Positions 1 through 10,850 of a stretch of DNA of 64,000 nt are shown piece by piece (the stretch's first letter is position 1; every line of letters begins with the position of its first letter). Source of the stretch: Paracoccus limosus. GTDB lineage: Bacteria > Pseudomonadota > Alphaproteobacteria > Rhodobacterales > Rhodobacteraceae. A program made the position numbers and the translations under genes. The notes beneath the pieces were generated by a model. The model did not search any database. It was not told the DNA's origin and saw nothing but the letters and a program-made list of their open reading frames with translations. The stretch covers positions 57,604 through 121,603 of the forward strand of contig NZ_WMIF01000008.1 in assembly GCF_009711185.1 (NCBI RefSeq). Direction: 5' to 3'.

Positions 1-85
1 GCCGGGGGGGCATAAATTCAAAACCCCCCCCCGTGGGGGGGGGTTTTTGGGTTGGGGGGGGGGGGGGGGGGGCCCCCCCCCCCCG
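1..85. other. Low-complexity G/C homopolymer runs at window edge
   Basis: The first 85 bases are almost entirely runs of G and C, with a C-run and G-run around position 30-44 and a longer G-run then C-run at about 54-84. No gene, promoter or plausible regulatory element is visible. Runs of this kind at the end of a sequence are typical of assembly or base-calling artefacts at a contig terminus, and I treat the stretch as unreliable. Confidence 0.7.
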
Positions 86-122
86 ACGCCGGGCCTTCCC
101 CTCGATGGGGCAGGCCCGGCGT
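86..122. terminator. Strong GC hairpin downstream of etfA
   Basis: An 11-bp perfect inverted repeat (ACGCCGGGCCT at 86-96 with AGGCCCGGCGT at 112-122) encloses a loop that contains a second CCCC/GGGG pairing. It lies about 35 bases beyond the etfA stop codon. On the plus strand it is followed by TTCCCCCCGGGATATTTT, the same hairpin-then-GGATATTT arrangement seen at about 20264-20301 and 28722-28746. It may act as a terminator for etfBA, although no clean U-tract follows on the minus strand. Confidence 0.5.
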
Positions 123-125
123 TCC

Positions 126-154
126 CCCCGGGATATTTTCCCACGAAAGAAGGG
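126..154 (+). repeat. Dispersed post-stop motif, copy A1
   Basis: Contains GGATATTTTCCCACGAAAGA, which recurs nearly unchanged at 20294 and 28738. It sits between the hairpin at 86-122 and the etfA stop codon. Relative to etfA it is antisense; a plus-strand gene ending left of the window could be its true partner. Confidence 0.65.
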
Positions 155-156
155 GT

Positions 157-1083
157 TCAGAGTTTGCCGGTCAGTTCCGGGATGGTGGTGAACAGGTCTC
201 CGACCAGGCCGTAGTCCGCGATCTGGAAGATCGGGGCTTCTTCGTCCTTGTTGATGGCGACGATGACCTTGCTGTCCTTCATCCCCGCAAGGTGCTGGAT
301 CGCGCCCGAGATGCCGATGGCGACATACAGTTCAGGCGCAACCACCTTGCCGGTCTGGCCGACCTGCCAGTCGTTCGGCGCATAGCCCGAATCTACCGCC
401 GCGCGCGAGGCGCCGACGGCGGCGCCCAGCTTGTCGGCCAGCGCCTCGATGATCTCGAAGCTGTCTTTCGAGCCGACGCCACGGCCGCCCGACACCACGC
501 GCTTGGCCGAGGTCAGTTCGGGACGGTCCGATTGCGCGACCTCGTCCGAGAGCCAGCTCGACAGGCCCGGATCGGCAGCGGCAGCCGCCTCGGCCACCGC
601 GGCCGAACCGCCCTGGCCGGCCGCGTCGAAGCTGGCGGTGCGCAGCGTGAACACCTTTTTGGCGTCTTTCGACTTCACCGTCTGGATGGCGTTGCCGGCA
701 TAGATCGGGCGCTCGAACGTGTCGGCATCGACGACTTTCGAGACATCCGACAGCACCATCACATCCAGAAGCCCGGCGACGCGGGGCAGGATGTTCTTGG
801 CGTCCGTGGTGGCCGGGGCGGCGATATGGCTGTAATCGCCGGCCAGCGATACGATCAGCGCCGCAGTCGGTTCGGCCAGCCGGTGGCCATAGAGCGCGTT
901 TTCGGCGACCAGCACCTTGGCCACACCGGCGATCTTGGCGGCTTCCGCGGCCGCAGCTTGCGCCGAGGCGCCGGCGATCAGCACGGTCACATCGCCCAGA
1001 CCTTGGACGGCATTGACGGCTTTGGCGGTCGCATCGACGTTCAGCGCGCCATCGGTGACTTCACCCAGAATCAGAACGGCCAT
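157..1083 (-). CDS. etfA: Electron transfer flavoprotein subunit alpha
   Basis: 308 residues, the usual family length. EtfA binds FAD and, with EtfB, passes electrons from acyl-CoA and other flavin dehydrogenases to ETF:quinone oxidoreductase in the cytoplasm. The C-terminal FAD domain is intact: the [11 protein letters not shown] segment, [36 protein letters not shown] and the final ADYGLVGDL are all present, while the N-terminal half is the Rossmann-like domain. Its ATG overlaps the last base of etfB, so the two subunits are translationally coupled. No irregularities were seen. Confidence 0.98.
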   Translation of the reverse strand: MAVLILGEVTDGALNVDATAKAVNAVQGLGDVTVLIAGASAQAAAAEAAKIAGVAKVLVAENALYGHRLAEPTAALIVSLAGDYSHIAAPATTDAKNILPRVAGLLDVMVLSDVSKVVDADTFERPIYAGNAIQTVKSKDAKKVFTLRTASFDAAGQGGSAAVAEAAAAADPGLSSWLSDEVAQSDRPELTSAKRVVSGGRGVGSKDSFEIIEALADKLGAAVGASRAAVDSGYAPNDWQVGQTGKVVAPELYVAIGISGAIQHLAGMKDSKVIVAINKDEEAPIFQIADYGLVGDLFTTIPELTGKL

Positions 1084-1841
1084 CAGATCACCCCCGCTTC
1101 TTTCAGTTTCGACACCAGCTCGTCGACCGAGCCGACCTTGATGCCGGCCTTGCGGCCCTCGGGCTCGCGCACCGAGACGACCTCGAGGCGCGGGCTGGCG
1201 TCGACGCCGTAATCGGCCGGGGTCTTTTCGTCCAAGGGCTTCTTCTTGGCCTTCATGATGTTGGGCAGCGAGGCATAGCGCGGCTCGTTGAGGCGCAGGT
1301 CGGCGGTGACGACTGCCGGCAGGCTGACCTCGATGGTCTGCAGACCGCCATCGACTTCGCGGGTGACTTTCGCCTTGCCGCCGTCCAGTTCCAGCTTGCT
1401 GGCAAAGGCCGCCTGACCCCAGCCCAGGATCGCCGACAGCATCTGGCCGGTGGCGTTCATGTCGTTGTCGATCGCCTGTTTGCCGGCGATGATCAGCTCG
1501 GTGCCTTCGGCCTTGGCGACGGCGGCGAGGATCTTGGCGACGGCCAGCGGCTCGATGTCCTGATGCACGTCATCGGCGGCGACGACCAGAATGGCGCGGT
1601 CTGCACCCATGGCCAGCGCCGTGCGCAGCGTTTCCTGCGCCTGTTTGACACCGATCGAGACCGCGATCACTTCCTCGGCCTTGCCCGCCTCTTTCAGACG
1701 GATCGCTTCTTCGACCGCGATCTCGTCAAACGGGTTCATCGACATCTTGACGTTTGCAAGATCGACACCCGACCCGTCAGCCTTGACACGGGCCTTAACG
1801 TTGTAGTCGATCACGCGCTTGACTGGCACGAGGACTTTCAT
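1083..1841 (-). CDS. etfB: Electron transfer flavoprotein subunit beta
   Basis: 252 residues, full length. EtfB carries the structural AMP and the recognition surface for partner dehydrogenases. The family N-terminus [14 protein letters not shown], the [15 protein letters not shown] segment and the ADRAI-containing nucleotide-binding loop are visible. It is first in the etfBA pair with a purine-rich ribosome site (AAAGGGGAGAGG) just upstream. A TATTAT hexamer near 1902-1907 on the minus strand, downstream of the terminator of the preceding gene, is a possible -10 for an etfBA-specific promoter. Confidence 0.98.
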   Translation of the reverse strand: MKVLVPVKRVIDYNVKARVKADGSGVDLANVKMSMNPFDEIAVEEAIRLKEAGKAEEVIAVSIGVKQAQETLRTALAMGADRAILVVAADDVHQDIEPLAVAKILAAVAKAEGTELIIAGKQAIDNDMNATGQMLSAILGWGQAAFASKLELDGGKAKVTREVDGGLQTIEVSLPAVVTADLRLNEPRYASLPNIMKAKKKPLDEKTPADYGVDASPRLEVVSVREPEGRKAGIKVGSVDELVSKLKEAGVI

Positions 1842-1909
1842 CGGCCTCTCCCCTTTGGTTGCGTCACCTGTTCGGTGAGTTTGTTAGCTGGCCGTCTGGG
1901 CCAATAATA

Positions 1910-1952
1910 GAGAAAAAACGACGGGTTTCGGTCGTTACGCAACGATCCCGTC
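1910..1952 (-). terminator. Rho-independent terminator after the adenosyltransferase gene
   Basis: On the minus strand GACGGG (1952-1947) pairs with CCCGTC (1925-1920), with an inner CGTT/AACG pairing, followed by GTTTTTTCTC. It lies directly after the corrinoid adenosyltransferase stop codon and before etfB, so it separates the upstream operon from etfBA. Confidence 0.75.
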
Positions 1953-1961
1953 ATGTTGTCG

Positions 1962-2528
1962 CTAACGACTTGCACCCGGCACCCAAAGGATGTCCCGGCT
2001 GCCGTTTTCGTTGGCCACCCGCCCGGCCACGAACAGCCAGTCCGAGAGCCGGTTGAGATATTTCACCGCCGCCGGATTGGCGCCATCGGCGATGGCCACG
2101 GCGGCGCGTTCGGCGCGGCGCGCGACCGTGCGGCACAGGTGCAGATGCGCGGCCAGCGCCGTGCCGCCGGGCAGGATGAAGCTGCGCAGCGGCGCCAGAT
2201 CGGCGTTCATCGCGTCGATTTCCGTCTCGAGCCGCGCCACCTGCGAATCGATGATGCGTAGCACCGGATAGGGCGCCTCGGCATCCTCCTCGATGCGCGG
2301 GCGCGACAGATCGGCGCCAAGGTCAAAGAGATCATTCTGGATCACCGCGATGCGTTCGGCCAGCGGGCCTTCGGCATGCAGCCGGGCCAGACCCAGCGTG
2401 GCGTTCAGCTCATCGACGGTGCCATAGCTCTCGACCCGCTGGCTGTCCTTGCGCACGCGTTCGCCATTCGACAGTGCGGTTTCGCCACCGTCGCCGGTGC
2501 GGGTATAGATGCGGTTCAGAACGACCAT
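1962..2528 (-). CDS. Corrinoid adenosyltransferase, PduO type
   Basis: 188 residues. PduO/MMAB-type ATP:cob(I)alamin adenosyltransferase, which transfers the 5-prime-deoxyadenosyl group of ATP to cobalt. The diagnostic N-terminal ATP-binding motif TRTGDGGETALSNGERVRKD and the following SYGTVDELNATLG are intact, as are the C-terminal YLNRLSDWLFVAGR helix residues. It is not homologous to CobO at 19644-20255, so the window encodes two independent adenosyltransferase families. The gene lies two bases after the HIG1-like gene and upstream of etfBA, a neighbourhood I believe is common in Rhodobacteraceae. The likely role is recycling or adenosylation of cobalamin for methylmalonyl-CoA-type mutases. 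Confidence 0.95.
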   Translation of the reverse strand: MVVLNRIYTRTGDGGETALSNGERVRKDSQRVESYGTVDELNATLGLARLHAEGPLAERIAVIQNDLFDLGADLSRPRIEEDAEAPYPVLRIIDSQVARLETEIDAMNADLAPLRSFILPGGTALAAHLHLCRTVARRAERAAVAIADGANPAAVKYLNRLSDWLFVAGRVANENGSRDILWVPGASR

Positions 2529-2530
2529 GA

Positions 2531-2734
2531 CTAGCCCTTGCTGCGTGCCCAGAGATAGATCAGGAACACCGCGATGGCGACGGCCTGGGCGATGATGCGC
2601 CAGCGCATCAGCCGGTTGCCATGCTTGCGGTTGAACTCGCCGCCCTTGGCAAAGCCGCCGATGCCGGTCGCAAGGATCGCGACCACGGCGAGGCAGCAGA
2701 GCACCAGCAGGTAGAACAGCGGATCATGTCGCAT
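2531..2734 (-). CDS. HIG1-like twin transmembrane protein
   Basis: 67 residues with two predicted membrane helices (about 6-27 and 47-62) joined by a basic loop containing KHGNRLMRWRIIAQA. That loop matches the NRLMRWR signature of the alphaproteobacterial HIG1 family, relatives of mitochondrial Rcf1, which associates with respiratory supercomplexes. Functional assignment beyond the family is inference. The gene is followed within two bases by the adenosyltransferase gene and preceded by a short-chain dehydrogenase on the same strand, so the three are probably co-transcribed. The bc1 operon is elsewhere in the same window (54.2-57.2 kb). Confidence 0.85.
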   Translation of the reverse strand: MRHDPLFYLLVLCCLAVVAILATGIGGFAKGGEFNRKHGNRLMRWRIIAQAVAIAVFLIYLWARSKG

Positions 2735-2759
2735 GGGCGGACCCCTTTCGGCCGGTAAC

Positions 2760-3575
2760 CTAGCTGCGCCGCGCCAGCCAGTCCAGAGCGCGCGTGGGCA
2801 GAAGCCGCCGCGCCGTGCCCGCGAGCCGCGTTGGCGTGGTCACATAATAGCGCGGGCGTGGGTTCGCTGCCTCTAACGCTTGCGCGATCCTTTCGCTGAC
2901 GGCACGGGGCGGCAGTTCGAAGCGGTCCTTTTTCGCCGCCGGATGGTAAAGGCGTTGCAGCAGCGTGGCCTCGTATTGGGCGCGGCGCGGGCTGGATTGC
3001 CAGTCGATCCAACGCTCGAAATGCGGGATCGAGTTCAGGCGGATCCTGGTCCCGATCGGGCCCGGCTCGATCAGCACGAATTTCACCGGCGTATCGGCCA
3101 TTTCGGCGCGCAGCACATCGGTCAGCCCCTCCAGCGCGAATTTCGTGGCTACATAGGCGCCGCGCCACGGAATGCCGACCAGGCCAAGGACCGAGCTGAT
3201 ATTGACCACGCGCCCGCCCTGCGCCCGGAAATGCGGCAGCAACCGGCAGGTCAGGTCATGGGTGCCGAACAGGTTGGCCTCAAAAATCGCACGCAGGGCG
3301 CCGCGCGGCAGATCCTCGGCCGCGCCCGGAATGGCAAAGGCCGCGTTGTTGACCAGCGCATCCACCCCCAGCGCCAGCGCCTGATCGGCACAGCGCGCCA
3401 CGCTGCCCTCATCGGACAGCTCCAGATGCAGCGCCTCCATCCCCTCGTCGCGGCGCGCGTCCAGATCGTCGCCGCGCCGGCAGGTGGCGATCACCCGCCA
3501 GCCGTGTGCCTGCATGTGCCGCGCCGCATCCAGCCCGATGCCCGAGGAACAGCCGGTGATCAGAACGGTTTTCAT
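2760..3575 (-). CDS. Short-chain dehydrogenase/reductase
   Basis: 271 residues, classical SDR length plus a C-terminal extension. The cofactor motif TGCSSGIG (residues 8-15), the NNAA motif, the catalytic Ser in NISSV and the YVATK Tyr-Lys pair are all present. The arginine-rich region after TCRR suggests NADP(H) preference. The ribosome site GAGGAGG lies eight bases before the ATG. The substrate cannot be told from sequence. The gene diverges from parC, leaving about 104 bases for two promoters. Confidence 0.93.
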   Translation of the reverse strand: MKTVLITGCSSGIGLDAARHMQAHGWRVIATCRRGDDLDARRDEGMEALHLELSDEGSVARCADQALALGVDALVNNAAFAIPGAAEDLPRGALRAIFEANLFGTHDLTCRLLPHFRAQGGRVVNISSVLGLVGIPWRGAYVATKFALEGLTDVLRAEMADTPVKFVLIEPGPIGTRIRLNSIPHFERWIDWQSSPRRAQYEATLLQRLYHPAAKKDRFELPPRAVSERIAQALEAANPRPRYYVTTPTRLAGTARRLLPTRALDWLARRS

Positions 3576-3679
3576 GCGCGCCTCCTCTTTTGGGCGGGGT
3601 TCTGCGCCAGCCGGCCCGCTCGCGCAAGGCGCGCATTTCCGGCTGGACCGGGCGCGCGGGCGGGCCTATTCACCAAACC

Positions 3680-5907
<2,228 letters not shown>

Positions 5908-5908
<1 letters not shown>

Positions 5909-5934
5909 ACGGGGGCGGGCCTTGCCCCCGTTTC
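5908..5934 (+). terminator. parC rho-independent terminator
   Basis: AACGGGGGC (5908-5916) pairs with GCCCCCGTT (5924-5932) around a 7-base loop, followed by TTT. The stem begins on the last base of the parC stop codon. Confidence 0.85.
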
Positions 5935-5952
5935 CGGCACGGGCGCTGATCT

Positions 5953-6102
5953 TCAGGCGCTGGTCTTGGGCTTGACCACCGGCGTCTGCACCGGCGTGCC
6001 GGAGGCAGATTGATCCTGCATTTTCGCCTTGCCGGGACAGGCCAGAGCGGGCAGCGCCGTCATCGACAGCGCAAGGGCCAAGGCGACAGTTCTTCCGATC
6101 AT
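5953..6102 (-). CDS. Small exported protein, 49 residues
   Basis: A short reading frame encoding a 49-residue product with a textbook signal peptide: MIGRT, a hydrophobic core VALALALSMTALP, then ALA before a Cys, fitting signal peptidase I cleavage after residue 21 (the -3 residue is Ala, so a lipobox is less convincing). The mature part is about 28 residues, polar, with one Cys and a KPKTSA tail. A strong AGAGGAGAAAG ribosome site lies about five bases before the ATG. I do not recognise a family. It stands alone between the parC terminator and the non-coding region before cobF. Confidence 0.65.
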   Translation of the reverse strand: MIGRTVALALALSMTALPALACPGKAKMQDQSASGTPVQTPVVKPKTSA

Positions 6103-6334
6103 CGTCTTTCTCCTCTGGTCAGGGGCTTCAGCCTCTCATGCGGGACCGATTCGTTCAATCCCGCCCAGGTGGCGCCGCATGGCCCGTTCGGCCCCGCCGG
6201 GCCAGATCTGCTTTGCCGCGATCCGCATTTTTCATCGCTGCCGCCGGGCAGTGACGCAAAAACCGGCAATCGTCCCGATCACCCGCCCCGCACCCGCCTC
6301 GATGGTTGAGCACCGCCGCAGTGCGACGCAACCT

Positions 6335-6456
6335 GAACAAGACGGGGCCCGCATCCCCGCCACCCCGGGCCGCACGGGGTTCTTCATGGCAGTGCCGCCG
6401 TTCTTGCCGCGTCTCTCCTCCCTCCGCGTGACGCAAGAACGGCGGCCTCTTTTTCC
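6335..6456 (+). ncRNA. Candidate Cuckoo-type small RNA with tandem hairpins
   Basis: Between the 49-residue protein gene and cobF there is a 420-base region (6103-6522) without a supportable gene. On the plus strand it holds two successive hairpins: GGCCCG (6346-6351) with CGGGCC (6366-6371), then a 14-bp perfect stem at 6394-6446 ending in a T-run. The second loop is TCTCTCCTCCCTC, exposed further by an inner CGCG/CGCG pairing. It matches eight of nine bases of the CCUCCUCCC motif of the Cuckoo (CcsR-like) RNAs known from Rhodobacter sphaeroides. No clear promoter was found and no DUF1127 gene, the usual neighbour of that family, is present. Confidence 0.4.
6394..6456 (+). terminator. Perfect 14-bp hairpin followed by T-run
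   Basis: GCCGCCGTTCTTGC (6394-6407) pairs perfectly with GCAAGAACGGCGGC (6433-6446) and is followed by CTCTTTTTCC. As an intrinsic terminator it works only in the plus direction, yet no plus-strand gene lies between it and the parC terminator 460 bases upstream. That implies an unannotated plus-strand transcript. Confidence 0.75.
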
Positions 6457-6470
6457 GGGCTGCCGCTTCC

Positions 6471-6515
6471 ATTCACCATTTTCCAAATACCCATGCTGGG
6501 GCTGCGGCCGGGCGG
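6471..6515 (-). repeat. Dispersed post-stop motif, copy B1
   Basis: On the minus strand, immediately after the cobF stop, reads GCATGGGTATTTGGAAAATG and continues GTGAA. A near-identical block of about 40 bases occurs after accA (45465-45508) and a shorter one after valS (39733-39754). Confidence 0.75.
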
Positions 6516-6522
6516 TGCGCCC

Positions 6523-7266
6523 TCAGTCCGGGCGCTCCAGCAGATAGATATCCATGATCCAGCCATGCGCCGCCCGCGCCGCCGCCCGCGCCGCCAGAAT
6601 GCGCGGCCCGGCCTCGGACAGATCGCCCGCGATCAGCATCTGCTCGGCCATGCCCAGAAACGCGCCCCACCAGATCCGGGTGCCGTTTTCGGGCAGCGTC
6701 TGGAACGAACATTCACCGTCCAGCATCACCACCACGCGGCGCACCCCTTCGGGCCAGCCATTCTCGCGCAATTGCCGGCCGGTGGTGATCTGCACCGGCT
6801 CGGCCACGGCATTCATCGGGATGCGATGCGCCGCGCACAGCGCCTGCACGGCGGTGATGCCCGGCACCACCCGCAGGTTCAAGGGCAGGCGCCGCCCGAC
6901 GCGCTCGGCGATGCGCAGCGTGCTGTCGTAAAGCGAGGGATCGCCCCAGACCAGCAGCGCCGGGCGCTGCGCGCGATATTCGCGGATGACCTCTTCCCAG
7001 CGCAGGGCGATGGCGTCGTGCCAGTCCTCGACGCCCTGACGATAGCCTTGCCGGCTGTCGCGTTGCGGCATCTCGAACCGTGCCAGCGGCGGCGGCCGGC
7101 GCAGCAGCTTGTGGCACAACATCTCGCGCAGCTCGCCAAGGTCGGATTTATCCTCGCCCTTGGCAGGGATCAGGATCAGATCGGCCAGCTCCATCGCCGC
7201 CACCCCCTCGCGGGTCAGGTGGCCGGGACTGCCGGTGCCGATGCCGATCAGGGACAGCTCGATCAT
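6523..7266 (-). CDS. cobF: Precorrin-6A synthase (deacetylating)
   Basis: 247 residues, full length. CobF is the SAM-dependent C1-methyltransferase of the aerobic cobalamin route that converts precorrin-5 to precorrin-6A with release of acetate. It has the tetrapyrrole methylase fold: the GIGTGSPGHLT motif near the N-terminus, LLVWGDPSLYDST, VVPGITAVQALCAAHRIPMN and a C-terminal IYLLERPD. CobF occurs only in the aerobic pathway. Its ATG overlaps the cobB stop by four bases, placing it last in the cobL-E-M-B-F run. Confidence 0.96.
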   Translation of the reverse strand: MIELSLIGIGTGSPGHLTREGVAAMELADLILIPAKGEDKSDLGELREMLCHKLLRRPPPLARFEMPQRDSRQGYRQGVEDWHDAIALRWEEVIREYRAQRPALLVWGDPSLYDSTLRIAERVGRRLPLNLRVVPGITAVQALCAAHRIPMNAVAEPVQITTGRQLRENGWPEGVRRVVVMLDGECSFQTLPENGTRIWWGAFLGMAEQMLIAGDLSEAGPRILAARAAARAAHGWIMDIYLLERPD

Positions 7267-8552
7267 GGGGCCTCTCCGATCAGGTGAAAGAACGTGCCCG
7301 AGGCATGGCCGCGACAGGATCCGGTCTCGGCCACCGCATCGCCATTGGCGTCGGTGACATGGGCAAGCGCGGCGTCGGGCTGGCTCAGGATGGTGGCATA
7401 ATGGAACTCATGCCCGGTCAGCGCGCCGCGAAACAGCCCGGCCTCGGGCAGGGCGCGGCGATAGCCCAGATGCATCCGGCGCTTTTCATAGCTGGTTTCC
7501 AGCCCCAGAAGCCCGGCCATCTCGTGCCGGAGGCCTTGGGCATCGACCAGCCCCGCGCCCATCGCCATATAGCCGCCGCATTCGCCATGCACGGGCCGGG
7601 TTTCGGCAAAGCGGCGCAGCCCGGCGCGGAACCCATGGGCCGAGGCCAGCCGGCCGGCGTGCAGCTCGGGATAGCCGCCCGGCAGCCAGCAGGCGCCGGC
7701 GCTGTCATCGGGCGCCTCGTCCGCCAGCGGCGAAAACGGCAGGATCGTCGCCCCCGCCGCACGCCAGCCCGCGATCAGATGCGGATAGACAAAGGAAAAG
7801 GCCGCGTCCTGCGCCAGCGCGATCCGCCCGGCCGGGGGCGGCAGCGGGCGAAAGGGCTGCGGCCCGATCCCGCCGCGCGCCGCCGCGATGATCGCATCGA
7901 GGTCCAGATGCCGCGCCGCCGCCGTCCCTGCCGCCGCCAGAAACGCCTCCAGCGCGCCATGTTCCTGCGCCTGCACCAGCCCCAGATGCCGCTCGGGCAA
8001 CTCGATCCCGGCCTCGCGCGGCAGGACGCCCAGCACCGGGATCGCCAGCGCATCAAAGGCCAGCCGCATCAGCGCCTCGTGCCGGGGGCTGGCGACGCGG
8101 TTTAGCACCACCCCCGCCAGCGCCACATCGGGCCGCATCTCGCGAAACCCCAGCGCCACGGCGGCGGCCGATTGCGCCTGTCCGCGCGCGTCGATCACCA
8201 GCAGCACCGGCCAGCCGGTCAAAGCGGCGATATCGGCGCTGGCCCCGTTGCCAAGGCCGCCGACCGTCGCCACCCCGTCAAAGAGGCCCATCGAGCCCTC
8301 GGCCAGCGCGATATCGGCATCCTCGGCCGCGCCCAGCAGATGCGCGATCTGGTCGCGTCCCATCGCCCAGCTGTCCAGATTGAACGAATCGCGCCCTGCC
8401 GCCGCGCGGTGAAAGGCCGGGTCGATGTAATCGGGCCCGCTCTTGAAGGGCTGCACCACCAGCCCGCGCGCGCGCAGGGCCGCGATCAGGCCCAGCGTGA
8501 CCGTGGTCTTGCCCGCGCCCGAGGCCGAGGCGCTGACGACCAGCCCCCTCAT
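7263..8552 (-). CDS. cobB: Cobyrinate a,c-diamide synthase
   Basis: 429 residues. CobB amidates the a and c carboxylates of hydrogenobyrinic acid with glutamine and ATP. The N-terminal half is the CbiA nucleotide domain with the P-loop [11 protein letters not shown] (about 7-17) and the [11 protein letters not shown] motif. The C-terminal half is a class-I-like glutamine amidotransferase whose nucleophile is Cys324 in [10 protein letters not shown]. Both ends overlap neighbours by four bases (cobM upstream, cobF downstream). Its product is the substrate of the CobN-containing cobaltochelatase at 14.8-17.9 kb. Confidence 0.97.
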   Translation of the reverse strand: MRGLVVSASASGAGKTTVTLGLIAALRARGLVVQPFKSGPDYIDPAFHRAAAGRDSFNLDSWAMGRDQIAHLLGAAEDADIALAEGSMGLFDGVATVGGLGNGASADIAALTGWPVLLVIDARGQAQSAAAVALGFREMRPDVALAGVVLNRVASPRHEALMRLAFDALAIPVLGVLPREAGIELPERHLGLVQAQEHGALEAFLAAAGTAAARHLDLDAIIAAARGGIGPQPFRPLPPPAGRIALAQDAAFSFVYPHLIAGWRAAGATILPFSPLADEAPDDSAGACWLPGGYPELHAGRLASAHGFRAGLRRFAETRPVHGECGGYMAMGAGLVDAQGLRHEMAGLLGLETSYEKRRMHLGYRRALPEAGLFRGALTGHEFHYATILSQPDAALAHVTDANGDAVAETGSCRGHASGTFFHLIGEAP

Positions 8553-9322
8553 TCGGGAAACCTCGGATCGGTGCCGACGGGGCGGAAGCGGCGGTCGTAA
8601 TCGCCCGCGTAAAGCCGGCTTTCGTCAAAGCCCTCGGCGGCCAGCGCCCGGCCGACAAGGATCAGCGCCGTGCGCTCGCCCGCGCCGATGCCGGGGTCCA
8701 GTGTGGCCAGCGTGGCGCGGATGATGCGCTGATCGGGCCAGCTGGCGCGAAAGACCACGGCGACCGGGCAATCGGACCCATAATGCGGGATCAGCTCGGC
8801 CTGCACCCGGTCCAGCACATGCACCGACAGATGGATGGCAAGCGTGGCGCCGGTGGCGGCGAAATTGGCCAGCGCCTCGCTCTCGGGCATGGCCGAGGCC
8901 CGGCCCGAGGTCCGCGTCAACACCACCGATTGCGCAAGGCCGGGCAGGGTCAGTTCCGCCCCCAGCGCGGCGGCGGCGGCGGCGAAACTGGGCACGCCCG
9001 GCGTCACGTCATAGGGAATGTCCAGGGCGCGCAGCCGGCGCAATTGCTCACCCATGGCCGACCAGACCGACAGATCGCCCGAATGCAGCCGGGCCACGTC
9101 CTGTCCCGCCGCATGGGCTGCGGCGATTTCGGCGATGATCGCGTCCAGATCCATGCTGGCGGTGTTGACGATGCGTGCGCCCGGCGGGCAATGCGCCAAC
9201 AGCGCCTGCGGCACCAGCGATCCGGCATAAAGACAGACCGGGCAGGCGGCGATCAGGTCGCGGCCGCGCAGAGTGATCAGGTCGGCGGCACCGGGGCCGG
9301 CGCCGATGAAATGGACGGTCAT
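8549..9322 (-). CDS. cobM: Precorrin-4 C11-methyltransferase
   Basis: 257 residues, the family length. CobM methylates C-11 of precorrin-4 with SAM to give precorrin-5. The start [51 protein letters not shown] and [12 protein letters not shown] are diagnostic methylase motifs. The frame is open upstream, but the ATG at 9322 is where family similarity begins and it overlaps the cobE stop by four bases. It sits in the tightly coupled cobL-E-M-B-F group. Confidence 0.97.
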   Translation of the reverse strand: MTVHFIGAGPGAADLITLRGRDLIAACPVCLYAGSLVPQALLAHCPPGARIVNTASMDLDAIIAEIAAAHAAGQDVARLHSGDLSVWSAMGEQLRRLRALDIPYDVTPGVPSFAAAAAALGAELTLPGLAQSVVLTRTSGRASAMPESEALANFAATGATLAIHLSVHVLDRVQAELIPHYGSDCPVAVVFRASWPDQRIIRATLATLDPGIGAGERTALILVGRALAAEGFDESRLYAGDYDRRFRPVGTDPRFPE

Positions 9323-9690
9323 GCGGGGTCTCCTTGGGCGATGGCGCAGGTGGCCATGCCGTCTTGCGATAGGGCGCGGGGGGCCAGCAGCCGCGCGCCG
9401 GGCGCGAGCGCCGCCAGCGCCGCCGCCTCGGCCAGCGAGCCGGTGCCGCACAGGGCGGCGACACGCGGCGATTGCGTGGGGGTGGCGATACCCGCGACCT
9501 CGACCGCCAGCAGCGGCAGGCCGGCCTGCTGCGCCAGTTCGCGGATCGCCGGCGCCCCGGCCTTGGCATGGCTGGTGGCCAGCGCATCGACCTGACCAGA
9601 GCATCCGGCACGGGCCAGCGCCCCGGCCAGCGCCTCGGCCAGTGCGGCGGTGGGGGCCGCGGTGCGAAACCCGAAACCTGCCACCCTCAT
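9319..9690 (-). CDS. cobE: Cobalamin biosynthesis protein CobE (CbiG C-terminal type)
   Basis: 123 residues, matching CobE, a small protein equal to the C-terminal domain of CbiG. It begins [20 protein letters not shown] and contains [17 protein letters not shown] and [16 protein letters not shown], which fit that family. Its exact role in the aerobic route is not settled; it may assist handling of a methylated precorrin intermediate. Four-base overlaps with cobL before and cobM after make it an integral operon member. Confidence 0.9.
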   Translation of the reverse strand: MRVAGFGFRTAAPTAALAEALAGALARAGCSGQVDALATSHAKAGAPAIRELAQQAGLPLLAVEVAGIATPTQSPRVAALCGTGSLAEAAALAALAPGARLLAPRALSQDGMATCAIAQGDPA

Positions 9691-10850
9691 GCGCTGGCCC
9701 AGATGGTGACGCTGCGTGCCGGGGTCCAGCCGCGCATCCGGCCAAGGGGGGCGGCCTCTTCGACCGAAAGCCGGGTCAACTGGCCGCCGTGCTCGGCATG
9801 CAGCATGGCGACCAGCGCTTCGGTTTCCAGCGTGACGGCATTGACCACCAGACGCGCGGGGGGCAGGGCGGCGATCAGCCCGGCATTGGCCCCGCCGCCG
9901 ACGAAAATCGCATCCGGCGCCGGCAGCAGGGCCAGCGCATCCGGCGCCGCCCCGGCCACGGCCCGCATCCGCCCGGCCAGACCAAAGGCCTCGATATTGG
10001 CGACGATATTGTCCAGCCGGTCGGGGCGCGGCTCGATGGTCACGGCGCGGCCGCCGTTCAGGCACCATTCGACGCTGACCGAGCCCGAGCCGCCGCCGAT
10101 GTCCCACAGCAATTCGCCGGGCCGGGGCGCCAGATGCGCCAGCGTCACCGCGCGCACGGCGCGGCGGGTGATCTGGCCGTCATGGGCAAAGGCCGCGTCG
10201 GGCAGGCCAAAGCCGCGCGGCAGCCCGCTGCCCGGCGGCAGCTCTGCCCCGTCCAGCGCCACCGCGACCGGCGCCGTGCAGGTCAGCGCAAAGCCCTGCG
10301 CCGGCGTGCTGGCGACATATTCGCGCGGCCCGCCCAAGGCTTGCAGGACGGTCATCCGCACCGCGCCCAGCCCCTGCGCCACCAGCCATGCGGCCAGCGT
10401 GGCCGGCGCCTCGCCATCGCGCATCAGGCAGATCGCCCGCGCGCCGCGCGCCATGACCGGGCGCAGCCGGGCCAGCGGCGCGACATGCAGGCCAAGGCAG
10501 GTCACGTCCTCCAGCCGCCAGCCCATCCGGGCAGCGGCCAGCGAAAACGTCCCCGGCGCCGGAAAGGCCCGCCATTCGCCCGGCGCCAGCGCCTCGGCCA
10601 GCGTGGCCCCGGCGCCGTGCCAGAACGGATCGCCCGAGACCAGCGCCGCCACCCTTTGCCCGCGATGGGCAATAAGCGGCGCGATGTCGAAGGGCACCGG
10701 CCAATGCTGGCCCGCGACCCCCGCCAGCGCCAGATGCCGGGGCGCGCCAAAGACGATTTCCGCCGCCGCCAGCGCCGCGCGGCTTGCAGCGGGCAGCCCC
10801 TCCGGTCCATCCTCGCCCAGACCGATGATCGACAACCAGGGCTCAGCCAT
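9687..10850 (-). CDS. cobL: Precorrin-6Y C5,15-methyltransferase (decarboxylating)
   Basis: 387 residues from the ATG at 10850. CobL methylates C-5 and C-15 of precorrin-6B and decarboxylates the C-12 acetate to give precorrin-8X. The N-terminal CbiE-like tetrapyrrole methylase ([11 protein letters not shown] near residue 5) is fused to a CbiT-like domain with SAM motif [16 protein letters not shown]. The chosen start overlaps the divergent cobK start: the CATG at 10848-10851 supplies both initiation codons. An AAGGA ribosome site for cobL lies inside the first codons of cobK. An upstream in-frame ATG at 10904 would lie fully inside cobK and has no family support. Confidence 0.95.
   Translation of the reverse strand: MAEPWLSIIGLGEDGPEGLPAASRAALAAAEIVFGAPRHLALAGVAGQHWPVPFDIAPLIAHRGQRVAALVSGDPFWHGAGATLAEALAPGEWRAFPAPGTFSLAAARMGWRLEDVTCLGLHVAPLARLRPVMARGARAICLMRDGEAPATLAAWLVAQGLGAVRMTVLQALGGPREYVASTPAQGFALTCTAPVAVALDGAELPPGSGLPRGFGLPDAAFAHDGQITRRAVRAVTLAHLAPRPGELLWDIGGGSGSVSVEWCLNGGRAVTIEPRPDRLDNIVANIEAFGLAGRMRAVAGAAPDALALLPAPDAIFVGGGANAGLIAALPPARLVVNAVTLETEALVAMLHAEHGGQLTRLSVEEAAPLGRMRGWTPARSVTIWASA

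Noticed and set aside
6232..6472. Minus-strand short frames between cobF and the 49-residue gene (for example a 51-codon frame starting MKNPVRPGVAG)
   Set aside because: No signal peptide, no ribosome site and no similarity; they overlap the terminator hairpin and the B1 repeat.
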